This document shows positions 16,892 through 26,804 of a stretch of DNA of 64,000 nucleotides, in pieces. Below the pieces are notes generated by a model. The model was not told where the DNA came from, did no database searches, and was given only the letters and a program-made list of their open reading frames with translations. The stretch is taken from NCBI RefSeq assembly GCF_037076345.1, contig NZ_AP024702.1, positions 2,976,001-3,040,000 of the forward strand, written 5' to 3'. Position 1 is the first letter of the stretch; each line of letters begins with the position of its first letter. Origin of the DNA: Haloferula helveola (GTDB taxonomy: Bacteria > Verrucomicrobiota > Verrucomicrobiia > Verrucomicrobiales > Akkermansiaceae). The position numbers were made by a program, and so were the translations under genes.

Positions 16892-17604
16892 TGACAACCG
16901 AACACAACGCCACCGCGGAGACCGAGGATTTCGAGTTCGCGGCCCTGTCGGAGGCAGTCAACTACCGGCATGCGATCGTCCGCGAGTTCAAGCCGTTCCT
17001 GAAGGGGCGGGTGCTTGAGGTAGGAGCCGGTATCGGACAGACCAGCAGCGCGATCCTCGGGTTGGACGGGGTGGACGAGCTCGTCGGACTCGAGCCGGAC
17101 GAGCGGTTTCACCAGGGCTTCGAAAGCGCCCTTCCGGAGGTTCGTTTGATCAAGGGCACGACCGCGGATCTCGAAGCTGCCGAGGAGTTTGACGCGGCGG
17201 TGATGGTGAACGTGCTCGAGCACATCGAACACGATAAGGAGGAACTGGTGAGGCTCCGTGGCCTGCTCGCCGCGCGCTCCGGTTTCCTATGCATCCTGGT
17301 TCCAGCCCGGCAGGAGCTTTATTCGCGGCTGGACGCCCACTTCGGGCATTTTCGCAGGTATGGGCGGCGGGAGCTTCGTTCAAAACTGGAGGCTGCGGGG
17401 TTCACGATGAATTCGATCTTCTACTTCAATCTGGCCGGGTATTTCGCGTGGGGTCTGCGTTACAAGCTCCTTCGCGGGATGAGCTTCGATGTCGGTCAGG
17501 TGAGGCTCTTCGACCGGAAGATCTTTCCGCTGGTGAACCGGCTTGAGCGAGGGCTGTGCCGTCCTCCGGTCGGGCAGAGCCTGGTCGCGATCGCGCGCGC
17601 CTGA
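16888..17604 (+). CDS. Class I SAM-dependent methyltransferase
   Basis: 238 aa. Motif [13 protein letters not shown] (about residues 42-53), the acidic residue in LVGLEPD, and the post-[16 protein letters not shown] with [15 protein letters not shown] define a methyltransferase fold. The [22 protein letters not shown] segment is common in methyltransferases paired with DPM1-like GT2 enzymes. Starts at ATG 16888 with a 4-nt overlap with the GT2 gene. The acceptor is unknown. Confidence 0.85.
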   Translation: MMTTEHNATAETEDFEFAALSEAVNYRHAIVREFKPFLKGRVLEVGAGIGQTSSAILGLDGVDELVGLEPDERFHQGFESALPEVRLIKGTTADLEAAEEFDAAVMVNVLEHIEHDKEELVRLRGLLAARSGFLCILVPARQELYSRLDAHFGHFRRYGRRELRSKLEAAGFTMNSIFYFNLAGYFAWGLRYKLLRGMSFDVGQVRLFDRKIFPLVNRLERGLCRPPVGQSLVAIARA

Positions 17605-17606
17605 AC

Positions 17607-19466
17607 ATGGAAAAGAACACACCATGGGTCCTCCGGCTAGCGGCTCTGTGGGTCCTTTACGGGCTCTGGGCCTCGAATGCCGGGTGGCTCCTCTCGGCAC
17701 TCGGCGCGCTTCACCGTGTCGGCTACCTTGTCGCCGCAGTGCCGCTGCTGGTGGCAGTGGCATGGTTTTGGAGATCCACCGGTCCGTCGGGTGCGATTCG
17801 GCCCGGCTTTCGGAGATTACTCCGGCTTCCCGGATTCCTGCCGTGGCTGACCGTCACGACTCTGGTTTTCGTCGGTGGTTGCCTGTTCCCACCAACCAAC
17901 TACGACGCCCTGATCTACCGTACGGCCCGAGTCTGTTTCTGGCTGCAGAACCAGGGTTGGTACTGGTTGGACGACAGCGAGTTCCGGCTGAATATCGCGG
18001 GGACCGGTTTCGAATGGATGAGCGCTCCGTGGATTCTTTTCATGGGCAGCGAGCGCTGGACCTTCCTCCTCAATTTCCTGCCCTTCCTGCTGATTCCGGG
18101 GCTGTTCTTCTTGGGAAGCCGGGCGCTGGGGGTGCAAAGGCGTACCGCTCTTTGGTGGATGTGGATGGCTCCGATGCCCTATGGTTTCGTCCTACAGGCG
18201 GCCAGTGTGGGCAATGACATGGTCGGGGGCGTTTATTTCGTGGCATCGCTGGCCTTCGCCGCTCAAGCCGACCGGGGACGCCCCGTCCTATGGTTGGGGT
18301 TCTCAGCCCTTGCCGCAGTGTTGATGACGGGCTTGAAGGTCACGATGCTTCCGCTGGGGCTGCCACTCTTGTGGGTCTGGATCGTCCAGATCCGCAAACA
18401 CCTGCCCGTCGCGCCGACGATCCGGCTCGCAGGTCTGGTGACCTTGCCGGCGGTTCTCGCGTCATTTCTTCCGATCGCCATTCTTTGCCACCGACATACG
18501 GGGCACTGGACGGGTAATCCCGACAACGTACACGGCATCGAGATCGAAGATCCCGGGGCTGCCACGGCAGCCAATGGCATGGACCTCGGGGCGAGCTTCC
18601 TGACGCTGCCGGCCTTTCCGGGGGCGGAGCGGGTCAATAGCCGGGTCCATACTGCCCTGCTCGGGTACGACTGGTACGCGGGAGTTTGCGAGGAGTATCC
18701 GAAGTGGGCCTTTGCGCCGGCCGTGGAGCTGCCATCCGAAGAGTCGGCCGGGATCGGTATCGGCATGGGAAGCCTGCTTCTGCTATGGCCGTTGCTGACC
18801 TCAGGACGGAAGCTGCGGGGCGGGCGCTTGGTTGCGATGTGTTTCGCGGGCGCGTTAGGCATCGCTACGCTTGCTTTTCTTGCCAAGGCGGGAGGGGCGG
18901 CCGCGACCCGTCTGATGCTCCCGTGGGTGCCCGGCCTGGTTATTGTCGCGATCTCGCTCCGTGGTCCGGTCGGGAAACTGCCCAGGCCGGTCTGGGCGTG
19001 GATTCCCGCCGCCACGGTCATCGTCCCCTTGTGCCTCAACCCCAACCGTCCGTTGGCGTCGACGATGCTGCCGGTCGCGACCGGAATCCTGCCCGAGTCG
19101 GTCGTCGGAAGGGTCGAGGAAGTCTACCGGGTGTACGGCGGCCGCTATGACCTGATCGCCCCGTTGGCTGAGGGGATTCCGAACGGTGCCGCAGTTGGAT
19201 TTGCCGGCGATGGAACTCCGATCGTGCCCTTGTTCCGACCGATCGGCCGGCTGGATGTTCGCGAACTCTCCCCGGGAAATGTAGCCGAGATCGACTGGAT
19301 CGTCGGAACGCCAGCCGAAATTCGCCGCCGGCTTGGCATTTCCGAGACGGGAGCTTTGCCCGATGATTTCGAGGTTCGTGCTCGCAGTGAGTTCACATCT
19401 ATGGTCCGCAGGGGCCCTGAAGACTGGATGCTGCTGCGTCGGATCCCGTCGGCTCCGCGCGACTAA
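17607..19466 (+). CDS. Polytopic membrane protein, GT-C-like, paralogue of 8533
   Basis: 619 aa from ATG 17607, two nt after the methyltransferase stop; the frame extends upstream but overlaps that gene. About 10-12 hydrophobic segments, with the loop FPPTNYDALIYRTARVCFWL after the third and a soluble tail of about 130 residues. It shares this loop, its length and the topology of its tail with the protein at 8533, though identity is low. A lipid-linked-sugar-dependent glycosyltransferase facing the periplasm is the best guess. It may use the product of the neighbouring DPM1-like GT2. Confidence 0.7.
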   Translation: MEKNTPWVLRLAALWVLYGLWASNAGWLLSALGALHRVGYLVAAVPLLVAVAWFWRSTGPSGAIRPGFRRLLRLPGFLPWLTVTTLVFVGGCLFPPTNYDALIYRTARVCFWLQNQGWYWLDDSEFRLNIAGTGFEWMSAPWILFMGSERWTFLLNFLPFLLIPGLFFLGSRALGVQRRTALWWMWMAPMPYGFVLQAASVGNDMVGGVYFVASLAFAAQADRGRPVLWLGFSALAAVLMTGLKVTMLPLGLPLLWVWIVQIRKHLPVAPTIRLAGLVTLPAVLASFLPIAILCHRHTGHWTGNPDNVHGIEIEDPGAATAANGMDLGASFLTLPAFPGAERVNSRVHTALLGYDWYAGVCEEYPKWAFAPAVELPSEESAGIGIGMGSLLLLWPLLTSGRKLRGGRLVAMCFAGALGIATLAFLAKAGGAAATRLMLPWVPGLVIVAISLRGPVGKLPRPVWAWIPAATVIVPLCLNPNRPLASTMLPVATGILPESVVGRVEEVYRVYGGRYDLIAPLAEGIPNGAAVGFAGDGTPIVPLFRPIGRLDVRELSPGNVAEIDWIVGTPAEIRRRLGISETGALPDDFEVRARSEFTSMVRRGPEDWMLLRRIPSAPRD

Positions 19467-19512
19467 TCCCTGCCGCATTACGAGCTCACCCCCCCGTGGA
19501 AAATAATCCGAG

Positions 19513-21039
19513 ATGAACAACTCTTCGCAAAGCATTCGAGGAATCCTGATTGCGATCGTCGCCATCGCGATGTCGATCTGGCTGGGAGTCAGCATCATTA
19601 CCAGTCAGGTCGAGACCTTGGTGCAGGCAGGGGTTGTGGGTGTCGTGCTCATTTGCGTCCTGCTGGGCCGCAGAATCTGGGTGCTGGTGCCAATAGGGGT
19701 GGCTCTTAACATACCCGTGATACGAGGCTTAGGGACGACGGAGATCTCTGAGATGCTATTCATAGGATTCACGAGCCTGATGCTTCTGATGCGCCGAGCT
19801 CCGATGAAATGGAAAATTGGTGAGTTGGACTTCTGGGCTGTTGCGGTGCTGGTGATGGTGGCTCAAGTCTATTTGCGAAACCCGGTGGGCTTGAACATTT
19901 TTGGTGCGGGGACGGTCGGAGCACGTCCCTACTTCATGGTGGCTCTCGCCTTTGTCACGATGGTTTTCCTCGGCATGTATCAGATTCGAGCCAGGGACAT
20001 GAAGTGGGTCTTCTGGCTGAGCGCGCTTGGGACACTACTCAGTGGCCCGCTCAACTATCTTCGCGTTGGTCTAGGGGGCGGCAATCCTGCAGATCTTGCT
20101 GCGGAAGGTCCTTCGGATCCTGGTGCTACGGACCGAAAGGGGTATCTGAACACCATTGCTACCGAGCCTGCACGGATGCTATCGAGCTGGCGGTCACCGT
20201 TGCGGGCCGTATTTCATCCGATCTGGGCGCCATTGGTGTTGCTTACGTTTGCAGCAGCGGCTTACTCCGGCTTCCGAAATACCGTTGCCATGGTCGGATT
20301 GATCTACCTTGCGGGCATTTGCTATCGCGGCGGACTTGCTGCAACGGTAATCTCTGTGTCGATGGGAGCCGTATTGCTTGGGGGGTTAGCGGTCATCAAT
20401 GTGGCTGCCCCACTTCCACCGAATGTTCAGCGTGCATTGTCGCCGTTTCCGGGAACTTGGGAGGAGAGATATGTGACCCAAGCGGAGAATTCCACGGAGT
20501 GGCGGGTTGAGATGTGGAAGTCCGCCTTGTTCACCGACTACTGGATCCAGAACAAGGTGCTCGGCGACGGTCTCGGTATGACCGCTGACGAGCTGCGGCG
20601 AAGTGAGGAAATCAAGGCCCGAGGAATTCTTAGTGGACGGTCCGGGCTGACAAGTCACCAGGAGGCGATCATGGTGAACGGCGATTATCACAGCGGGCCA
20701 GTCCAGACGGTTCGGACGGTGGGTTATGTGGGCTTGGCTGTTCTGCTGTTGGCGCAGATCCGCCTCGCGGTTCACACGCACCGTCTTATCAGGCGTTGTC
20801 ACGGAACTGAGTGGTATCCAGTTGCCCTTTACTTCGGTATTCCGCTGGTGATTTACCCAATCTTCTTCGTGCTCATCTTCGGTACATTCGGCACGGCAGG
20901 CCAAGCGTTGTTCCTCGGGATCGGAATGGTCAAGATGCTTCACGCCAACTTGCCAGTGCCCGAGTTCGCAACGGGTAGACGAAGCAAGCTCTATCAGCCA
21001 TTGCTTACTAGGAATACGGGGGCCGCTTCCTCTCACTGA
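19513..21039 (+). CDS. O-antigen polymerase/ligase-like membrane protein (Wzy candidate)
   Basis: 508 aa with about 10 membrane segments and one large hydrophilic loop (about residues 300-390, containing WEERYVTQAENSTEWR). This topology and the loop placed before the last membrane helices match Wzy/WaaL-family proteins that polymerise or ligate lipid-linked oligosaccharides in the periplasm. The wzx-like gene follows after 61 bp. The DNA is clearly less GC-rich than the flanks from here to about 28 kb, as is common for polymerase/flippase cores of surface-polysaccharide loci. Confidence 0.78.
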   Translation: MNNSSQSIRGILIAIVAIAMSIWLGVSIITSQVETLVQAGVVGVVLICVLLGRRIWVLVPIGVALNIPVIRGLGTTEISEMLFIGFTSLMLLMRRAPMKWKIGELDFWAVAVLVMVAQVYLRNPVGLNIFGAGTVGARPYFMVALAFVTMVFLGMYQIRARDMKWVFWLSALGTLLSGPLNYLRVGLGGGNPADLAAEGPSDPGATDRKGYLNTIATEPARMLSSWRSPLRAVFHPIWAPLVLLTFAAAAYSGFRNTVAMVGLIYLAGICYRGGLAATVISVSMGAVLLGGLAVINVAAPLPPNVQRALSPFPGTWEERYVTQAENSTEWRVEMWKSALFTDYWIQNKVLGDGLGMTADELRRSEEIKARGILSGRSGLTSHQEAIMVNGDYHSGPVQTVRTVGYVGLAVLLLAQIRLAVHTHRLIRRCHGTEWYPVALYFGIPLVIYPIFFVLIFGTFGTAGQALFLGIGMVKMLHANLPVPEFATGRRSKLYQPLLTRNTGAASSH

Positions 21040-21100
21040 CAGAGAGCCAGCGAAGTGCGACGGGATCGGTCCTCACACAAGCATCTGATATCGAGGAGCA

Positions 21101-22612
21101 ATGAGCACACGCACATCTAGGTTCATCGCAGGGCTTCTGTCTGGGTATGCAAATGTTGGGGCGAATATTGTCTTCACGATCATCAGTATTCCGTTGGCGT
21201 TGCACTATCTCTCCACCGAGGAGTTCGGGCTATGGGTCCTCGCCGTTCAGATCAACGGTTATTTGGGTTTGGTCGATCTGGGGATGGGCAGTGCAATCAG
21301 CCGCTTCCTCGCCGATCACAAGGATGATGTCGGAAGCAAGGGGTATGGTTCACATTTCGCAACTGGGGCAGTTGTCTTTGGGGTGCAGGGTCTCATTACT
21401 CTGTTGTTGGGCGGAACCTTTTCCCTTCTTGCACCAGCGTTGTTTGCTGTCCCGTCGACGTTAAGCATGCGGTTTGGGGAATTGGTGGGCTTGTTGGCTA
21501 TGGCTCTTGGGCTCTCAGTGGGAACCCGCTCGCTCGGCTCACCTCTGTGGGCATTTCAACGCTTCGATGTGATCAACGGGCTATCTTGCGGTGTGCTATT
21601 GCTCAGTTTGCCCATGCTGTGGTGGGGGTTCGCCCGAGGGTGGGGAATCTTTGCTTTTGCTCTCACGCAGTTTGCCGGAGTCGTAATAACGGCGGGCATC
21701 TCATTCGCGGTTTGCTGGAAGCAGGGGTACTATCCTAGCGACCGCGGCTCGTTGCGGGCGGACAAGGTGGTCTTTTGGGAGCTGTTCCGCTTTGGGCGCG
21801 ATTCGGTTTTGGTAAATCTGGGAAGCCAACTCCTCAACGCCTCGCAGATCATAATCATAAGCCGGGTGATCGGTTTGAACGCAGCGGCGATCTACGCCGT
21901 AGGAACCAAGTTCTACAATATGGGTCTAAAGCTCGTGGTCGCTCCGATCGGTTCGGCGGCGCCTGGCCTGACGGAGCTATTCGTGCGGGGGGAGAAAAAG
22001 CGATTCAGCCAGCGCTACTGGGATTTGATTCGCGGTTCGCTTCTTGCTGCAATTCTGCTCGCGGTGCCGATTGCCGTCGGCAACAAGTCGGCGATTAGCA
22101 TCTGGACCGGTGGAACAATCGATTGGCCGAAGGGGGCGGATATTGCGATCGGAGTACTCTTGGTGGTGCAAGTGATGAACGGCAGCTTTATCGGGCTGTT
22201 CGGAATCATCAAGAATTGGCAACCGGTCCGGAAGCTTAAGCTCGTCGAGGCCGTCCTATTCCTGCCCCTCGCAATTGTTCTAGCTAAGCCGTTCGGTATC
22301 ATTGGGATTGTCACCGCATCTGTTGTCGTGCAGCTGACCGTCTCGACTGCTTACGCGTGGAGGAGCGCGGTTTGCGTCATCGGCCAACCACGCGAATTTG
22401 CCACTGATCTCGGCTGGGCTGTCTTGAGCTTCGGAGTGGCCGCTACAATGGGCCTCTGTCTCCCAATGTTCATTGAAAATGATTATGCTACTGCGGTTTC
22501 CGGCGCTGTCGCATCGTCCTTGGTGCTCGCTGCCATCTGGATGTTCCGGCTTAGCCCAGATTCAAAGTCTCAGCTCCGTGGAATGATGGCCGGCGTCCTT
22601 GCGCGGCGATGA
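21101..22612 (+). CDS. Wzx-like polysaccharide flippase (MOP superfamily)
   Basis: 503 aa, 12-14 hydrophobic segments. N-terminal FIAGLLSGYANVGANIVFTI and the YLSTEEFGLWVLAVQINGYLGLVDLGMG segment are characteristic of the polysaccharide-transport branch of the MOP superfamily. Expected to flip the undecaprenyl-linked repeat unit across the inner membrane. GAGGAG at 21092-21097, a good Shine-Dalgarno, supports ATG 21101. Directly downstream of the Wzy candidate, so the pair implies a Wzx/Wzy-type route. Confidence 0.88.
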   Translation: MSTRTSRFIAGLLSGYANVGANIVFTIISIPLALHYLSTEEFGLWVLAVQINGYLGLVDLGMGSAISRFLADHKDDVGSKGYGSHFATGAVVFGVQGLITLLLGGTFSLLAPALFAVPSTLSMRFGELVGLLAMALGLSVGTRSLGSPLWAFQRFDVINGLSCGVLLLSLPMLWWGFARGWGIFAFALTQFAGVVITAGISFAVCWKQGYYPSDRGSLRADKVVFWELFRFGRDSVLVNLGSQLLNASQIIIISRVIGLNAAAIYAVGTKFYNMGLKLVVAPIGSAAPGLTELFVRGEKKRFSQRYWDLIRGSLLAAILLAVPIAVGNKSAISIWTGGTIDWPKGADIAIGVLLVVQVMNGSFIGLFGIIKNWQPVRKLKLVEAVLFLPLAIVLAKPFGIIGIVTASVVVQLTVSTAYAWRSAVCVIGQPREFATDLGWAVLSFGVAATMGLCLPMFIENDYATAVSGAVASSLVLAAIWMFRLSPDSKSQLRGMMAGVLARR

Positions 22613-22615
22613 TCC

Positions 22616-23599
22616 GTGATTTCAAGAGATCTTCTTTTATACGTAATGTTAGAAAATTCCTTGCCAGATTGTTTGTTGTGCCAGGGCTCCGCCGTGGCCA
22701 TCTCCGATACACTTACCGGACGGCAGATCCGGGCTCTATGGAACGCATGCAACAACGAAATCCGTGAAGAAGCCTATGGTCTTTTGACGCCCTTGGCGGA
22801 AGTTCATCTTTTCCATTGCCTAGCGTGTGGATTCCGGTTCTTCGATCCGAAGTTCGTTGGTACGGCTGAGTTTTACCAGGAATTGATGAAGAGGAAGTCG
22901 TACCCGGCAATGAGCAGTGAGTTTAAAAGCGCGATCGAGTTCTGCCTGAAGAATAATCTGAGAACCCTGATGGATGTTGGCGGCGGTGAGGGGGCGTTTC
23001 TAGATATGGCCCGCGAAGCCGGATTCGAAACTACAGGTGTGGAGCTGAATCGAGAAGCTGCCGCGGTTGCTGCAGGGAAGGGGCACCGAATGTTCACCAA
23101 GCCTCTTGAGGAAATAGGGCTAGACGAGATTGGAGGGGCTGTGGATTTTCTTTCTCTTTTTCAGGTGATCGAGCACGTGACAGATCCCGTGGGTTTTATG
23201 AAGACTGCCGCATCCTTGGTGCGCCCTGATGGTTATCTCTGCGTTGCTGTCCCAAGCGTTCGAAGGATGATCGGGCTTCTGCATCATGATCCTGCCGACT
23301 GGCCGCCCCACCACATGTCAAGATGGAGGATAGTCGATTTGCAGCGTCTTGGGGATGCCTGCGGATTGAAACTGGTCGCTAGTCGAGCGGATCAGTTAAC
23401 TGGATCGGCTATCCCTTGGGCTTGGGATCTACGCCGTAAGTTGCGTGCCGGATTGGGATTAGCGACAAGCCTCGCTTGGGATCCACTAATCAAGCTGGGT
23501 TCGGATGCCTATAGATACTTCGGCCTGAAATATATGGGTCCGTGCCATGGCCTGTCACTCCATGCGGTATTCTTAAAGCCAGATAATACTGACGCATGA
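22616..23599 (+). CDS. Methyltransferase with N-terminal Cys4 zinc-binding region
   Basis: 327 aa from GTG 22616; ATG 22646 is an equally plausible start. A putative zinc site is formed by CLLC and CLAC about 46 residues apart, followed by a class I methyltransferase core: MDVGGGEGAFLDMA as motif I, a glutamate at the end of strand 2 (TGVELN) and LFQVIEHVTDP. This arrangement resembles sugar C-methyltransferase and related methyltransferase_11-type proteins in EPS loci. DNA around 22620-22670 is markedly AT-rich. Its stop overlaps the next start by ATGA. Confidence 0.8.
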   Translation: MISRDLLLYVMLENSLPDCLLCQGSAVAISDTLTGRQIRALWNACNNEIREEAYGLLTPLAEVHLFHCLACGFRFFDPKFVGTAEFYQELMKRKSYPAMSSEFKSAIEFCLKNNLRTLMDVGGGEGAFLDMAREAGFETTGVELNREAAAVAAGKGHRMFTKPLEEIGLDEIGGAVDFLSLFQVIEHVTDPVGFMKTAASLVRPDGYLCVAVPSVRRMIGLLHHDPADWPPHHMSRWRIVDLQRLGDACGLKLVASRADQLTGSAIPWAWDLRRKLRAGLGLATSLAWDPLIKLGSDAYRYFGLKYMGPCHGLSLHAVFLKPDNTDA

Positions 23600-24345
23600 G
23601 TGGATATTCCTGTGCAACTCCTCCGCGAAATATCAAGGTCTGTATGCGAAATGCCCCGATTGCCAAAGCCGGATTACGAGAACTCTACACCGATCGCGAG
23701 TTCGTGCCGCGGGCGTTTACCGATCGCGCCGATCACGCCTTCATTTCGATCCATCTGATCGAGCGAAGCGTCGCACTTCTCGCAGCTCAGCTAACCGGGG
23801 AGCTTCTTGATGTGGGTTGCGGGCAGCAGCCGTATGCTACGTACTTCGGGCACAGTTCCAAGCACATGGCATGTGATTATGACGCCGCGCGGGGGAATGT
23901 TGATTTTTCCTGTCCGGCTGACGCCATTCCATTGCCCGATGAATCGGTCGACTCAGTTCTATGTACCGAAGTGCTTGAGCATGTCCCTGATCCGATGGCG
24001 GTTTGGAATGAGTTTCACAGGATCCTTCGTCCCGGTGGGAGGGTGTTGCTGACGACGCCCCAGTATTGGCCACCCCACGAACTTCCTTATGACTTTTACC
24101 GCTATCCGGAGCATGGGCTCCGCCGCTTGGCATCCGAATCCGGATTTGCGCTACTTGCCCTCATCCCAAGGGGTGGTCCAATCGCCTTTTGGGGTCAGGT
24201 TACGTTACATGTTTGGCAGCCCTTATTCCGCTTCGCTTGGACGCGCATACTATGGAATCGTTTGATCCTCGCCCTTGACCGTTTTTCGAACACGCCCCGC
24301 ATGACAGTTGGATGGACCGTGCTTGCCGAAAAGGAGAGAAGCTGA
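23596..24345 (+). CDS. Class I SAM-dependent methyltransferase
   Basis: 249 aa. Motif I LLDVGCGQQPYATYF (about 73-87), then YDAARGNVDF and the signature VLCTEVLEHVPDPMAVWNEF with ILRPGGRVLLTTP. This is the methyltransferase_11 pattern, common in lipopolysaccharide and EPS loci. A hydrophobic C-terminal stretch suggests peripheral membrane contact. ATG 23596 overlaps the previous stop by 4 nt; ATG 23644 (MRNAPIAK) would also fit the domain. Substrate unknown. Confidence 0.85.
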   Translation: MSGYSCATPPRNIKVCMRNAPIAKAGLRELYTDREFVPRAFTDRADHAFISIHLIERSVALLAAQLTGELLDVGCGQQPYATYFGHSSKHMACDYDAARGNVDFSCPADAIPLPDESVDSVLCTEVLEHVPDPMAVWNEFHRILRPGGRVLLTTPQYWPPHELPYDFYRYPEHGLRRLASESGFALLALIPRGGPIAFWGQVTLHVWQPLFRFAWTRILWNRLILALDRFSNTPRMTVGWTVLAEKERS

Positions 24346-24363
24346 CCACAAGCGTTCGCGACC

Positions 24364-25554
24364 ATGAACGACGTTCATTCCATTGCAGTAATCTCCGAAA
24401 TCCTTCCGTTGGGAGGCACATCTAGCTTTGTGCTCAATCTCTGCCGGGGGATGGAGCATTCGCCGAATTGGTCCATCAAGGTTGGTGCCCTTCGGAGCGT
24501 AGGTGAGGTCGGTTCCCAGATCATTGGTGCTGGGTATGACCTTGTCGGCCCGGAGTTGGACTCGGTACTTCATGAAGAACGGGTCGAGGACCTGTTTCGC
24601 GGTCTCTCCGTGTGGTCGCCACAAGTCGTGGTCGCTTCCCTAGGCGGAGGGGCGTTCGACTTTCTTCGTTATGTGCCGGAGGGCTGCTTGAGGATCGGTA
24701 TGATTCAAAGTGACGACGAATGCGTCTACCGGCTTGTGGAGAAGCATCTTCCATGGTTGGATATTATTGTTGGGGTTTCCGCCGAGATCTGCCGCAAGAT
24801 GAGGCTGAGACTTGGCGACCTTTCCACGACAATCATCCAGCAACCCTATGGAGTCGGCATGGTAGGCACGGCGGGGTCGAAGCCCAAGCAGTCGGGGTTA
24901 CGGATCCTTTACTTGGGACGGGTCAGCGAGGATCAGAAGCGCGTCAACCGAATGGCGAGGATCATGAAGCGGACCCTTGAGGCCGATCCGGACCTCCGCT
25001 GGACCATCGCAGGCGATGGGTCGGATCTCGGGAGAATGCGGCGCGAATTCGACGGCGTTCCGCGCGTCGCGTTTACCGGGGCCCTGCCCTATGATCGGGT
25101 TGCCGAAGTGGTGACGGAAAACGATGTCTACTTCTTATGCTCCGACTTTGAGGGGTTGCCGCTATCGCTACTCGAATCGATGGGGGCAGGGCTGGTTCCT
25201 GTGGTGAGCAACTTGGCGAGTGGGATTTCCGAGGTGGTGGACGATGGGAATGGAATCCGAGTGGATCCCGGAGACGAGGACGCGTTCGTGGCCGCCATAC
25301 TCGGATTGGCGATTGACCCAGAACGTGTTAGGGAGATGTCGGGGAGGGCCGCCAAACGGGTACGGGAGAATTACAGTGCGGAAGCGATGGCGCGCCGCTG
25401 GGTGACGATGGTGGAAGAGCATGGGTCGGGGGCGGAGATCGTCTGGGCCGCCGAGTGTCGTGCGTCCGCTCCGGTGGAACTCGAAGGACGGTTTGCTTAT
25501 CACCGTTGTCTACGCCCTATCAGGAAAATGTGGAAGCGCCTCCGCCAGAGATGA
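24364..25554 (+). CDS. GT4 family glycosyltransferase
   Basis: 396 aa, GT-B fold. N-terminal acceptor domain begins AVISEILPLGGTSSFVLNL, and the donor domain has LYLGRVSEDQKRVNRMARIM and the E-x7-E motif region DFEGLPLSLLESMGAGLVPV. Retaining enzyme transferring from a nucleotide sugar in the cytoplasm; sugar and linkage unknown. It follows the methyltransferase gene after 18 nt and precedes another GT4 gene after 19 nt, in the AT-richer core. Confidence 0.9.
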   Translation: MNDVHSIAVISEILPLGGTSSFVLNLCRGMEHSPNWSIKVGALRSVGEVGSQIIGAGYDLVGPELDSVLHEERVEDLFRGLSVWSPQVVVASLGGGAFDFLRYVPEGCLRIGMIQSDDECVYRLVEKHLPWLDIIVGVSAEICRKMRLRLGDLSTTIIQQPYGVGMVGTAGSKPKQSGLRILYLGRVSEDQKRVNRMARIMKRTLEADPDLRWTIAGDGSDLGRMRREFDGVPRVAFTGALPYDRVAEVVTENDVYFLCSDFEGLPLSLLESMGAGLVPVVSNLASGISEVVDDGNGIRVDPGDEDAFVAAILGLAIDPERVREMSGRAAKRVRENYSAEAMARRWVTMVEEHGSGAEIVWAAECRASAPVELEGRFAYHRCLRPIRKMWKRLRQR

Positions 25555-25573
25555 AAGCCAATCCTTGTAGCGA

Positions 25574-26752
25574 ATGAGTAGGGCCGGGACGAGTCAGCCC
25601 CGCCTGGGTGTCGCGCTTCGGATGCCGATCTTCGACCAAGGGGGTGTCGAAGTGCTGGCCCGAGAAATGGTCCGGAGACTTTCGACGAAGTGGGCGATTT
25701 ATCTGACATCGGTCGATTCCGGTGAAGCAGTGGCTGCGAGCGATTTGGGGGACTGTGTCGAGGACCATCTGGAACTGCCGAAGCGCCTTCTCAACGGAGA
25801 GGACTCCGAGCGGGTGCTCGCATGGGCGCTTGAGTCGAAGATCGATGTTTTCCATTTTCACTTGGGTGGGACGCTCGATTGGCGAACCAGCCGGTTCGAT
25901 GCATGCCCGTTGACAATGATTTCGGCCGCCGGGATTCCGGTGGTTTCGACCTGCCATTCCTCGCTACCCTTGGTGAATTCCGGCAGCAGCCCGCTCGAGG
26001 CAGTGCGCCAGGTTGCCGCAAGAGTGAGATCGTGGCCCGCGAAGGTGAGAAATCTGAAGGCCATTTGTTGGGAAGCTTATGTCTCGCAAAGCGACTTAAG
26101 TCGCGCTCGTCGAATGTATTTCCCGGCGCGCCGTCAGATGCGCCTCATCTATCACTCGCGACTCGATGATGAGTCGCAGCCCGAATACGGCTGCCGTCAG
26201 GATACGATTCTGTGCGTAGCCACCATCGTCCGTCACAAAGGCCAGCACGTGTTGCTCGACGCATTTTCGAAGATCGCGGAACGAGTCCCAACGTGGAACT
26301 TGGAGTTTGTGGGGAGAATCGCCGACAGAGCATATGGCGACCAACTCCTTACTGCGATAACGGAGCGCGGACTTGTCGCCAGGGTCCGAATTGCGGGTGC
26401 CAAGACCGATCCAAGTAGCGATTTCAGGGCGGCGGCCATCTACGTGCAACCTAGCTTGCGTGAAGGGCTGGGGCTTTCCTTGCAGGAGGCAATGTTTTAT
26501 GGCTGTGCCTGCGTTGGCACGGAGGTAGGCGGGATCCCGGAATTGCTTGATCATCCGTCCGTGGGGCGCGTGTTTCAGGCGGGTGATACTGCGCAGCTGG
26601 CAGAACTGCTCGAATCCCTCTGCATCAACTCCGCAGAGAGGGCCCAATTGGGATCGCGGGCACGTTTATCGGTGGTTGAAAAGGGAATGACCGTACAGCG
26701 GATGATCGGCACCTATGACAGGCTCTACCGCGAGATTCTCGGCGTGCCGTGA
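25574..26752 (+). CDS. GT4 family glycosyltransferase
   Basis: 392 aa, GT-B fold. N-terminal RMPIFDQGGVEVLAREMVRR includes the glycine-rich acceptor loop; the donor domain shows CVATIVRHKGQHVLLDAF and the EGLGLSLQEAMFYGCACVGT motif with the two donor-binding glutamates. Probably one of the sequential chain-extension enzymes. It has moderate resemblance to its neighbour at 24364, but not enough to call a recent duplication. Confidence 0.9.
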   Translation: MSRAGTSQPRLGVALRMPIFDQGGVEVLAREMVRRLSTKWAIYLTSVDSGEAVAASDLGDCVEDHLELPKRLLNGEDSERVLAWALESKIDVFHFHLGGTLDWRTSRFDACPLTMISAAGIPVVSTCHSSLPLVNSGSSPLEAVRQVAARVRSWPAKVRNLKAICWEAYVSQSDLSRARRMYFPARRQMRLIYHSRLDDESQPEYGCRQDTILCVATIVRHKGQHVLLDAFSKIAERVPTWNLEFVGRIADRAYGDQLLTAITERGLVARVRIAGAKTDPSSDFRAAAIYVQPSLREGLGLSLQEAMFYGCACVGTEVGGIPELLDHPSVGRVFQAGDTAQLAELLESLCINSAERAQLGSRARLSVVEKGMTVQRMIGTYDRLYREILGVP

Positions 26753-26804
26753 TTTCGACCCGCGGTATTATTAGAGCAAGAGATCTGTAAAACCGATTAG
26801 GACG

